A stretch of 64,000 bases of DNA, taken from the NCBI GenBank assembly GCA_035485275.1, contig DATHOE010000034.1, forward strand, positions 1 through 64,000, in the 5' to 3' direction. Made by a program: the position numbers and the translations under genes. The notes beneath the pieces are model-generated. The model saw only the letters and a list, made by a program, of their open reading frames with translations, had not been told where the DNA came from and made no database searches. Source of the DNA: DAIDJD01 sp035485275 (lineage in GTDB: Bacteria; Oederibacteriota; JAJYGY01; DAIDJD01). Of the stretch, positions 56,756 to 64,000 are shown piece after piece (the stretch's first letter is position 1; every line of letters starts with the position of its first letter).

Positions 56756-58975
56756 GTGACCCGTTTCGCGCGTTTGGCGGCCGTTTTTTCAGCAGCTACG
56801 GCCTTTGCTTTGGGACAGTCCACCCTGATTTGGGCAGGGGAGCAGGGCCAGGCCGCCTCCCTGGACGGCTCATCCAACACCCTCTCGGCCCGCTCCCTGT
56901 CCGGCACCGCCGGTGCAGCGGCCGCCTCGAAACCAGCTTCGGCCATGGCCATGCCTGAGTTCACGGTCCAGGCGAAGTCCGAGTACCAGAAGCTGGATGA
57001 AGCCCGCGACATGCGGTTGCTGCCCAAGCTCGGCGCCACGGCCTACGGCATGGACCAGAAGGCCCTGCAGGCCCTGCCGCAGGGCGCCAACACCCCGCTC
57101 GACAAGGTCCTGCTGCAGGCCCCCGGGGTGTCCTACGATTCGGCCATCAGCAACCCCGACTTCCATGTGCGCAACGAGTACGCCAATGTCCAGTACCGGG
57201 TCAACGGCATCCAGCTTCCCGACGGAGTCTCCGCGCTGGGTCCGGTCCTGGAGACCGGCTTTGTGGGCAAGCTGAGCCTCTTGGACGGCGCCCTGCCGGC
57301 CCAATACGGCCTGCGCACCGCGGGCGTCGTCGACATCACCACCAAGGCGGATTTCGACCAGGGCGGCGACGTCGACGTCTACGCCGGCACCTGGGGCACG
57401 CTCAGCCCCAGCTTCCAGGTCGGCGGCCATGCGGGTTCCACCCAATACTTCTTCACCGGCCGCTACATGCAGAGCCAGCAGGGCCTTGAGAACGCCATGC
57501 CGACCGCGGACCCCATCCACGACGGCACGACCCAGGAGAAATTTTTCGGCTACGCTTCCACCCTGTTGGGCGACTCCAGCCGCCTGACCTACATGGCCGG
57601 GGCCTTTGTGGGGCAGTTCCAGATCCCCGACGTCAGCGGCGCCGAGCCCATGGGGGACTACGGCCCGGCCAGCCTGGACTCCACCCGGATCAACGACAAC
57701 GAGTACGACCAGTTCTATTTCGGCGTCCTGGCCCTGCAGACCCATGGCGACCGCGTGGACACCCAGTGGTCCGTCTACTCCCGCTACGCCGCGATCCACT
57801 TCGTCCCGGACGTCACCATGGACCTGGCCTACAACGACGTGGCCTCCGACGTGAGCCGCAAAAGCCTGCTCGGCGGCGTGCAGTTCGACGGCTCCGACCG
57901 CCTCACCGACGCCCAGACCCTGCGGGTCGGCCTGGACCTGAGCGCCGAGGAGACCCACGTCGACGACGTGGCCACGGTCCTGCCCGACTCCGGGGGCACG
58001 ATCAGCCCGGACCCCGAGGCGCTGAACGACTACACCCCGAAGCTGGGCGTCAACGCCGGCGCCTACCTTCAGGACGAGTGGCGGATGCTCCAGGACCTGA
58101 CCTTGAATGTGGGGCTGCGCTTCGACCAGATGGACCAGTTCACCACGGGCAACCAGCTCAGCCCGCGCGTCGCGCTGGCCTACAAGCCCTTCGACGGCAC
58201 GACCCTGCACGCGGGCATGGCGCGCTACTTCACCCCGCCCATGCAGGCGCAGTCCACGCCCAGCAACCTGGCCCTCTTCCAGAACACCACCCAGCAGCCC
58301 GTGATCCCGCAGGACGACCCCGCCCTGCCGGAGCGGGCCACCTACTACGACGTCGGTTGGGACCAGGACCTGCCCGCCGGCTTCTCCACGGGCGTCGACA
58401 CCTACTACAAGGCCTCGACCGACACCCTCGACGACGGCCAGTTCGGCCAGGCCGTGGTGCTGGAACAGTTCAACTACGCCTACGGCTACAGCGAAGGGGC
58501 GGAGCTCAAGCTCAATTTCGCCCGCAGGGGCCTGCGCGCCTACGCCAACGCCTCCTGCGAGACGACCATGGTCGAGGACATCGTCTCCAACGAGTACCTG
58601 ATCGACGATCCCGCGGAATTCGCCTACACCGCGGACCACTACACGCCGTCCTCGGACTCCCAGAAGGTCAGCGCGTCCTGGGGCGGCTCCTACCATTGGC
58701 GCTTCCTCTTCGCGAGCCTGGACGGGATGTACGGCAGCGGCCTGGCCGCGGGTTTCGCCAACGAGCAGAATTCGCCCGCCTACGCCCAGTGGAACGCCGC
58801 GGTGGGCGCGTCCTGCGCCCCTTGGGGCGACGGCAAGCCGCTGACCCTGCGCGTGAGCGCCAACAACCTCTTCGACGTCAGCTACATCCTGCGCGAGGCC
58901 GACGGCATCGGGGAATTCGCGTCCCAGTACGGGCCGCGGCGGGCGGTCTTCACGGAATTGACCCAGCAATTTTAG
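56756..58975 (+). CDS. TonB-dependent outer-membrane receptor
   Basis: 739 residues. GTG start 5 nt after AGGAG. Signal peptide (about 1-28), linker, a TonB-box-like MPEFTVQAK (about 66), plug domain with LDKVLLQAPGVSYDS and VQYRVNGIQLPDGV, then a 22-strand-type barrel ending in Phe (ELTQQF). Substrate unknown; the neighbouring NiCoT permease suggests a nickel or cobalt chelate. Transcription ends at the hairpin just after it. Confidence 0.88.
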   Translation: MTRFARLAAVFSAATAFALGQSTLIWAGEQGQAASLDGSSNTLSARSLSGTAGAAAASKPASAMAMPEFTVQAKSEYQKLDEARDMRLLPKLGATAYGMDQKALQALPQGANTPLDKVLLQAPGVSYDSAISNPDFHVRNEYANVQYRVNGIQLPDGVSALGPVLETGFVGKLSLLDGALPAQYGLRTAGVVDITTKADFDQGGDVDVYAGTWGTLSPSFQVGGHAGSTQYFFTGRYMQSQQGLENAMPTADPIHDGTTQEKFFGYASTLLGDSSRLTYMAGAFVGQFQIPDVSGAEPMGDYGPASLDSTRINDNEYDQFYFGVLALQTHGDRVDTQWSVYSRYAAIHFVPDVTMDLAYNDVASDVSRKSLLGGVQFDGSDRLTDAQTLRVGLDLSAEETHVDDVATVLPDSGGTISPDPEALNDYTPKLGVNAGAYLQDEWRMLQDLTLNVGLRFDQMDQFTTGNQLSPRVALAYKPFDGTTLHAGMARYFTPPMQAQSTPSNLALFQNTTQQPVIPQDDPALPERATYYDVGWDQDLPAGFSTGVDTYYKASTDTLDDGQFGQAVVLEQFNYAYGYSEGAELKLNFARRGLRAYANASCETTMVEDIVSNEYLIDDPAEFAYTADHYTPSSDSQKVSASWGGSYHWRFLFASLDGMYGSGLAAGFANEQNSPAYAQWNAAVGASCAPWGDGKPLTLRVSANNLFDVSYILREADGIGEFASQYGPRRAVFTELTQQF

Positions 58976-58987
58976 GCTTTTTCGCTT

Positions 58988-59015
58988 CCTTAGCTCCGGA
59001 CGCTAAGGCTTTTTA
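58988..59015 (+). terminator. Intrinsic terminator after the first receptor
   Basis: 7-bp stem CCTTAGC/GCTAAGG with a 7-nt loop and a T-rich tail (CTTTTTATTT). Confidence 0.8.
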
Positions 59016-59034
59016 TTTGCACCTAATTTTCTAT

Positions 59035-59049
59035 TGAAAATAGATTTCA
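59035..59049 (+). promoter_or_regulatory. Fur/Zur-like box before the NiCoT permease
   Basis: TGAAAATAGATTTCA, nearly identical to the exbB box (14 of 15). Two overlapping promoter readings are possible: TTGCAC-18-TAGATT (59017-59046), with the box over the -10, or TTGAAA-17-AATATT. Confidence 0.65.
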
Positions 59050-59130
59050 TTTGTGGAATATTGGGGCTGTCCCAGGATGGGCGCCGGGCAGGGCCCGGCA
59101 CGGGCCCCATCCTCCTTTCCGGCCAGCCCC

Positions 59131-60291
59131 ATGTCCTTCGGCCACAGCCACGGCATCATGAAGTCTTTCAGGAGCCTCGACGGCCTCAAGGCCCGGCTCC
59201 TCGCCGTGTACGTGCCCATCCTCGCCATGGCGGGGATGGCCTGGGCCGTCGTTTTCGCCTATGACCGCCGCGTCAACGCCGCCGCCACCGCCGCGTCCGG
59301 CGCCTCAGCGGGCGTCCCCGTGCTGGTCCAGACCGTCCACCACTACCCCGCCGCCCTGGCCCTGGCCTTTGTGTGCTTCCTGATGGGCTTCCGGCACGCC
59401 ATGGACGTGGACCACATCGCCGCCATCGACAACGTGACCCGCAAGCTCGCCAACGACGGCCAGCGCGCGGTGGGCGTCGGGTTCTTCTTCTCCTTCGGGC
59501 ACTCCGTCGCGGTGCTGGTCATGGCCACGGCCCTGGTGGTCGCGGAACTATGGCTGAAAAAGGACCTGATGCAGTACAGCGACATGATCGACATGGTCGG
59601 CAGCTCCGTGTGCGCGCTGGTCCTCTACCTGCTCGCGGTCATGAACATCCCCGTGCTGTTGAACGTGCTGAGGTCCTACAAGAAACTCGACAGCGGCGCC
59701 ATGACGCGCCAGGAGTTCGACCAGGAGATCCAGCAGAAGGGTTTCATGAACCGCTACTTCCGCTGGATTTACCGCAGCGTCCACTCGAGCTGGCAGATGT
59801 TCCCGGTGGGCTTCCTGTTCGGGCTGGGCTTCGACACGGCCACTGAGATGGTGGTCCTGGCCGCCACGGCCACGGCCGCGGCCACCAGCGCCCTGCCCCT
59901 GCCGATCGCCTTTTTCTGCCTCCTGCTGTTCTTCTCGTCCATGATGTTCCTGGACAGCACGGATTCCGTCACCATGCTCTACGCCTACCGCTGGGCCTTT
60001 TCGGACCCCAAACGCAAGACCCTCTACAACCTGTCGATGACCTCCATCTCCATGCTGATCGCCTTCGGCATCGGCACCGTGGAATGGCTGCAGGTGGTGT
60101 CCGTGGCCCTGGGGCTCAAGGGCGGGGTCTGGTACTGGCTCAACCAGCTCGACCTGACCACCCTGGGCGTCGCCTCGGCCCTGCTCTTCGTGGTGCTGTG
60201 GGCGGTGGCGATGCTGGTCTACAAAAAGGTCAACCATCCCTCCGACGGGCCCGGCCAAGAGGACTTCCGGCCCGGGATGGAGCAGGCTTGA
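59131..60291 (+). CDS. NiCoT-family nickel/cobalt permease
   Basis: 386 residues from the chosen ATG (MSFGHSHGIMKSF). Other in-frame starts exist at 59053, 59077 and 59158, and none has a clear ribosome-binding site; 59053 is very close to the regulatory box. Eight or so helices. Signatures: RHAMDVDHIAAIDN (about 88-101, family RHAxDADHI), GFFFSFGHSVAV, LGFDTATE and the LDSTDS segment. Imports Ni2+ or Co2+ across the inner membrane at low concentration. Sits between two TonB-dependent receptors with the same upstream box. Confidence 0.92.
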   Translation: MSFGHSHGIMKSFRSLDGLKARLLAVYVPILAMAGMAWAVVFAYDRRVNAAATAASGASAGVPVLVQTVHHYPAALALAFVCFLMGFRHAMDVDHIAAIDNVTRKLANDGQRAVGVGFFFSFGHSVAVLVMATALVVAELWLKKDLMQYSDMIDMVGSSVCALVLYLLAVMNIPVLLNVLRSYKKLDSGAMTRQEFDQEIQQKGFMNRYFRWIYRSVHSSWQMFPVGFLFGLGFDTATEMVVLAATATAAATSALPLPIAFFCLLLFFSSMMFLDSTDSVTMLYAYRWAFSDPKRKTLYNLSMTSISMLIAFGIGTVEWLQVVSVALGLKGGVWYWLNQLDLTTLGVASALLFVVLWAVAMLVYKKVNHPSDGPGQEDFRPGMEQA

Positions 60292-60312
60292 GCCCTGCGC
60301 ACGGCGCCTCCA

Positions 60313-60332
60313 CCGGGGCTTGAAAGCCCCGG
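60313..60332 (+). other. Stem-loop after the NiCoT gene
   Basis: CCGGGGCTT and AAGCCCCGG are perfectly complementary, forming a 7-9 bp stem. No T-run follows, so termination is uncertain; it may protect the mRNA 3' end. Confidence 0.5.
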
Positions 60333-60369
60333 AACGGGCGCGCAGCCGCGTATTGCCATGACCTTTGAC

Positions 60370-60384
60370 TGAAATCAATTTTCA
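60370..60384 (+). promoter_or_regulatory. Fur/Zur-like box before the second receptor
   Basis: TGAAATCAATTTTCA. Its reverse complement, TGAAAATTGATTTCA, differs from the NiCoT box by one base. A TTGACT -35-like element (60365-60370) abuts it; the -10 is not clear. Confidence 0.65.
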
Positions 60385-60425
60385 ATTGGTGCAAGATTCC
60401 AACAAAAACCGTTCTGGGAGCCCCT

Positions 60426-62780
60426 TTGAGAGCCCTTGTCCTGTGCCTTTTCCTCGGCCTTCCCCTGGCCGCGCACGCCTACGATGAAGTCCCCCAATCC
60501 GTGTACGATGCCGGCGGCCAGGACAGCTCCGCCGCGGTTTCTCCGGCGGCGGGCGCGGCTTCATCGGTGTCCCCTTCCGCTTCAGCCTCCGGCACCACCC
60601 CTTCCGCCTCCGAGTCCATCGACCTGAGCCAGGTCACGGTGCAGGGAAGGGCCGCCAACCTGGTGGGCATAGCCGGCTCCGCGTCCTGCGGCAGCGTGGG
60701 CCAGGCCGACCTCAGTGAACGGGCGCTGCTGCGGCCGGCCGAGGTCCTCGAGGCTGTGCCGGGCATGCTGATCACGCAGCACTCCGGCGACGGCAAAGCC
60801 AACCAGTACTTCACCCGCGGTTTCAACCTGGACCACGGCACGGACTTCGCCTTCAGCATGGACGGCGTCCCGGTGAACGAGGAAAGCAACGCCCACGGCC
60901 AGGGCTACAGCGACCTGAACTTCATGATCCCGGAATTGGTCAAGACGGTGAACTACACCAAGGGGCCCTTCAACGTCGAGGTGGGCGACTTCGCCACGGC
61001 GGGCTCGGCCAATTTCGTCTATCCCACCGTGCTCAAGAGCAGCATCGCGTCCCTGACCATGGGCCAGTTCGGCTACCAGCGCGCGCTGGCGGCCTCCCAG
61101 ACCCAGTTGCTGGGCGGCAACCTCATCTTCGCGCTGGAGATCGACAACTACGACGGCCCCTGGGACACGCCGGAACAGTTCAAGAAGTACAACGGCTTCC
61201 TGCGCTACAGCCGCGGGACGGCCGGCAACCAATGGGTGCTGAGCTATTCGGCCTATGAGGCCTCCTGGTACGCCACCAACCAGATGCCCCAGGACGCCAT
61301 CGACCAGGGCCTGATCAACTCCTTCGGCAACCTGAGCCCCACGGACGGGGGCGACCGAAGCCGCGATTTCCTGTGGGCCACCTGGACCGGCAAGACCGGG
61401 GGCACGGAGACGGACCTGCTGGGCTATGTGGGCGTCTCGCACCTGCACCTGTGGAACGATTTCGAATTCAACCTGCCCTACGCCGGGAACGGCGGGAACG
61501 TGGAGACCTACCAGAACGGCGCCTACAGCTCCGAACCGGCCGACGAGGCATTGGCCCAGGGCTTCGCCCAGGACCAATTCGCGGACCCGGCCCTGTCGGA
61601 GCAGTTCGAGGAGAGCGACGACCGCACCCGCGAAGGCGCCAGCGCGCGCTACAAGTTCCCCTTCGAGTGGAGGGGGCTGAAGACCCGCAACGAGGCCGGC
61701 CTGGATTTCCGCAACGACAACATCATGCTGGGCCTGTTCAACACCGTGGACCGCGACCCCTACGAGGTGGATTCCGAGAACCACGTGGTGGAGACCAGCG
61801 CGGCGCCCTACGTGCAGAACACCACCGAGTGGACCCCCTGGCTGAAGAGCGTGCTGGCCTTCAGGCAGGACTTCTATTACATCAACGTCGTCAACGAGAC
61901 GCCCACCCTGGCCCAGCAGGTCGCCGACGGCGCCGACCCGTCCCGGTTGCCGGCCGACCAGGCCGCCTTCGACGCCGGCTACAACGAAGGGGCGGGCATC
62001 GGGTCCAACGCCACCTACCACGCCAGCATGCCCGAGCCCAAGGCCGCCCTCATCGTGCACCCGGAGGGAAGCCCGGTGGAGGCTTACCTTAACTTCGGCC
62101 AGGGCTACCACTCCAACGACGTGCGGGAGCTCGCCGGCGGGATCAACCCGCTGGCGCAGGCGGACGGAGAGGAGGCCGGTCTGCGCTATGCCCGCGGCGA
62201 CACCTACGAGACCACCTTCGCGGTCTGGCGCCTGACCCTGGCCTCGGAGCTGACCTTCGACGGGGACACGGCCGCGAGCGTCACCAACGCCGCCTCCACG
62301 CGCCAGGGCATCGAGTGGTCGAACACCTACCGGGCCAAGCCCTTCTATGTCGACCTGGACGGGGCCCTGTCGCAGGCGCGCTTCGACTCGGAGGACACCC
62401 TGGACGACCCCGAGCACCCGGGCTATTGGGTGCCGGAGGCCATCGAACAGGTGGGCACCCTCACCGTGGGCATGGACAAGGTCTGGGGCTGGTCGGCCGA
62501 CGCCCGTGTCCGCTACTTCGGCAGCCGAGCCCTCACCGCGGACAACGCGGTGCGTTCGTCGCCGGACACCCTGGTCAGCCTGCAGATTCTCCGCGACCTG
62601 TGGGCCGGCCAGACCCTCAGCTTCGACGTCTTCAACCTCTTCAACCAGCAGGCCGACGACGTGTCCTATTACTACGCCTACGCCCTGACCGGCGTGGACT
62701 CGGGCGCCTCCCACGAGTCCGTCATGGCCCATGTCACCGAGCCCCTCAGCGTGCGCGTGTCGTGGATGGACCATTTTTAG
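60426..62780 (+). CDS. TonB-dependent outer-membrane receptor
   Basis: 784 residues from a TTG start 5 nt after GGGAG; this start yields a clean signal peptide (MRALVLCLFLGLPLAAHA). A Ser/Ala-rich linker follows, then ESIDLSQVTVQG as a possible TonB box. The plug domain has LEAVPGMLITQHSGDGKANQYF, RGFNLDHGTDFAFSMDGVPVNEE (about 131) and NAHGQGYSDLNFMIPE, then a beta barrel ending WMDHF. The ligand cannot be named from sequence; the shared regulatory box links it to the NiCoT gene. Confidence 0.9.
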   Translation: MRALVLCLFLGLPLAAHAYDEVPQSVYDAGGQDSSAAVSPAAGAASSVSPSASASGTTPSASESIDLSQVTVQGRAANLVGIAGSASCGSVGQADLSERALLRPAEVLEAVPGMLITQHSGDGKANQYFTRGFNLDHGTDFAFSMDGVPVNEESNAHGQGYSDLNFMIPELVKTVNYTKGPFNVEVGDFATAGSANFVYPTVLKSSIASLTMGQFGYQRALAASQTQLLGGNLIFALEIDNYDGPWDTPEQFKKYNGFLRYSRGTAGNQWVLSYSAYEASWYATNQMPQDAIDQGLINSFGNLSPTDGGDRSRDFLWATWTGKTGGTETDLLGYVGVSHLHLWNDFEFNLPYAGNGGNVETYQNGAYSSEPADEALAQGFAQDQFADPALSEQFEESDDRTREGASARYKFPFEWRGLKTRNEAGLDFRNDNIMLGLFNTVDRDPYEVDSENHVVETSAAPYVQNTTEWTPWLKSVLAFRQDFYYINVVNETPTLAQQVADGADPSRLPADQAAFDAGYNEGAGIGSNATYHASMPEPKAALIVHPEGSPVEAYLNFGQGYHSNDVRELAGGINPLAQADGEEAGLRYARGDTYETTFAVWRLTLASELTFDGDTAASVTNAASTRQGIEWSNTYRAKPFYVDLDGALSQARFDSEDTLDDPEHPGYWVPEAIEQVGTLTVGMDKVWGWSADARVRYFGSRALTADNAVRSSPDTLVSLQILRDLWAGQTLSFDVFNLFNQQADDVSYYYAYALTGVDSGASHESVMAHVTEPLSVRVSWMDHF

Positions 62781-62913
62781 TTTGAACCGGACACCGGGGA
62801 AGCGCCGGAAGGCGGGATAGCGGGCGCGGGGCCACCCCCTGCCCGCGCTTCCCCCGCAGATTTTGACGCGAACTTCTGATACGATGCGGGTCGCCCTCCC
62901 TACGCGGATTCCC

Positions 62914-63630
62914 ATGACGACCCTGTTCTACCTCGGCTTCGCCACCTGCATGGCCACCCTGGCCGGCGGCATCCTGGTCCTGCGCTACCGGCAGAGCCAG
63001 CACTACTGCTTCGCCTTCGCCGCGGGCAGCCTCATCGCCGTGAGCTTCCTGGACCTCCTGCCCGAGAGCCTGTCCTTGGGCGGCCAGCTCCACGTCCCCA
63101 GCCGCACCCTCCTGCTGGTGCTGCTCGTCTCGTTTTTCCTCTACAGCTTCATCGACCGTTTTTTCCTGACCCACCACCTGCACGACGACGACACCCACGG
63201 GCATCCCATGGGCCTCATCGGCGCGGGCAGCCTGGTCGTGCACAGCTGCCTGGACGGCGTGGCCATCGGCGTCGCGTTCAAGGCCAGCCCCACGGTCGGG
63301 GCCATCGTGGCCACGGCCGTGATCGTCCACGACATGACCGACGGCTTGAACACCGTGGTGGTGATGCTCAAACACCACCACAGCGCCGCGCGCGCGCGCC
63401 TCTTCCTGGTCCTGGACGCGCTGGCGCCCCTGGCCGGGATCCTGGCGGTGTCCTTCATGGTCCTGCCCGAGAGCCTGCTGGCCTACCTGCTGGCTTTTTT
63501 CTGCGGGGAATTCCTCTACCTGGGCGCCGGCAGCCTGCTGCCGGAGACCAGGAAACACGGTTCCTTCGGGATCACCGCAGCGATGACCCTGGGCGCGGGC
63601 CTGATCGTCCTGCTGACGGCCCTGATTTGA
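62914..63630 (+). CDS. ZIP-family divalent metal transporter
   Basis: 238 residues from the ATG before TTLFYLGFA (an in-frame ATG 30 nt upstream is possible; neither has a good ribosome-binding site). Eight helices are likely. His-rich loop HHLHDDDTHGH, then the two metal-binding helices HSCLDGVAIG (about 110) and HDMTDGLNTVVVML (about 139). The second usually reads HExPEG in ZIP zinc transporters, so both carboxylates are shifted to Asp. Likely moves zinc or another divalent metal through the inner membrane. No Fur-like box was seen directly upstream. Confidence 0.85.
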   Translation: MTTLFYLGFATCMATLAGGILVLRYRQSQHYCFAFAAGSLIAVSFLDLLPESLSLGGQLHVPSRTLLLVLLVSFFLYSFIDRFFLTHHLHDDDTHGHPMGLIGAGSLVVHSCLDGVAIGVAFKASPTVGAIVATAVIVHDMTDGLNTVVVMLKHHHSAARARLFLVLDALAPLAGILAVSFMVLPESLLAYLLAFFCGEFLYLGAGSLLPETRKHGSFGITAAMTLGAGLIVLLTALI

Positions 63631-63644
63631 GGAAAGACTTCGCC

Positions 63645-63673
63645 TTGATCCCTGCCCTGGGCCATACTATAAA
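63645..63673 (+). promoter_or_regulatory. Promoter of the phosphopantetheinyl transferase gene
   Basis: TTGATC, 17-bp spacer, TATAAA, 39 nt upstream of the ATG. A good sigma-70 match. Confidence 0.6.
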
Positions 63674-63712
63674 CGTGCCGGACAGGGCGCCCCGAAGCCG
63701 CAGGGGGGGCCG

Positions 63713-64000
63713 ATGACAGGGAAGCCCCTTCAGTTTGGGCTTTTCCGGCTGGGAAAGGGCCTGCCGTCGCCCCTGGATCTGGGCCCCGAAGAAAGCGCCC
63801 GTTTGGGCCGCATAGCGGCCCCGCTGCGGGCGGCCCAGTACCTGGCGGGGCGCTGGCTCCTGCGCAAGCTCTGCGCCCTGGCCGCGGACGCGCCCATGGA
63901 CGCCATCGCGCTGAACGCGGAGGGGGCGCCGAGGGCCCTGGGGCCCGCCGGGATAGCGCTTCCGCGCCTGAGCCTCTCGCACAGCGGCGATTGGGTGGCC
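63713..64000 (+). CDS. 4'-phosphopantetheinyl transferase, N-terminal fragment
   Basis: 96 codons, cut by the window end. AQYLAGRWLLRKLCA followed by LSLSHSGDWVA is the Sfp/AcpT-type pattern, in which the xSHS-D/G segment binds coenzyme A. It would transfer phosphopantetheine onto carrier proteins. ATG follows a G-run (CAGGGGGGGC). Downstream catalytic Asp/Glu residues lie outside the window. Confidence 0.82.
   Translation, partial: MTGKPLQFGLFRLGKGLPSPLDLGPEESARLGRIAAPLRAAQYLAGRWLLRKLCALAADAPMDAIALNAEGAPRALGPAGIALPRLSLSHSGDWVA

Noticed and set aside
56870..58969. 699-codon minus-strand open frame opposite the first receptor
   Set aside because: Antisense shadow; the plus strand has a signal peptide, plug and barrel.

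Overview
The window comes from a high-GC, double-membraned (diderm) bacterium. Its reading frames are dense, and GTG starts and 1-4 nt stop/start overlaps are frequent. Outer-membrane receptors, ExbB/ExbD/TonB, a lipobox protein and a SprA-like giant barrel show the second membrane. Alpha2beta2 glycyl-tRNA synthetase, a long-clade PPi-phosphofructokinase with pyruvate phosphate dikinase, and very large fibronectin-III proteins with FlgD-like C-termini would fit Elusimicrobiota or a candidate lineage near the FCB group. The phylum cannot be fixed from this sequence alone.

Bases 1-16143: the 3' end of tuf runs into an unbroken S10-spc-alpha ribosomal superoperon (rpsJ to rplQ, with secY, adk, map, infA, rpmJ and rpoA in classical order), closed by a strong terminator. 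Bases 16144-29661: a two-gene operon with a TGATG overlap. It encodes a 2247-residue SprA-like outer-membrane protein carrying three N-terminal FN3 domains, and a 2177-residue secreted protein of about 18 FN3-like modules ending in a FlgD/type-A-like domain. I read this as a translocon-plus-substrate pair and consider it the most interesting part of the window. Bases 29700-42568: secD-secF, a beta-propeller lipoprotein, psd-pssA (phosphatidylethanolamine synthesis), thrS, rel, ridA, a convergent DedA-like gene and recG.

Bases 42530-45260 form an accessory island. A 20-bp exact copy of the recG 3' end brackets a mazEF-like module whose toxin is frameshifted. An ArsR-type regulator with an AHSA1/SRPBCC partner follows, whose 26-bp operator covers the start codon. 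Next come a tiny promoter-terminator unit and a second toxin-antitoxin-like pair of unrecognised toxin family.

Bases 45267-52985: pfp (minus strand), glyQ-glyS and ppdK; pfp and ppdK suggest a pyrophosphate-based glycolysis. Bases 53067-63630: exbB-exbD-tonB, two class I methyltransferases, a TonB-dependent receptor, a NiCoT nickel/cobalt permease, a second receptor and a ZIP-type transporter. A Fur/Zur-like 7-1-7 palindrome precedes exbB, both receptors and the NiCoT gene, so this looks like one metal-uptake regulon: receptors in the outer membrane, ExbBD-TonB supplying energy, NiCoT and possibly ZIP at the inner membrane. The window ends inside a phosphopantetheinyl transferase gene.
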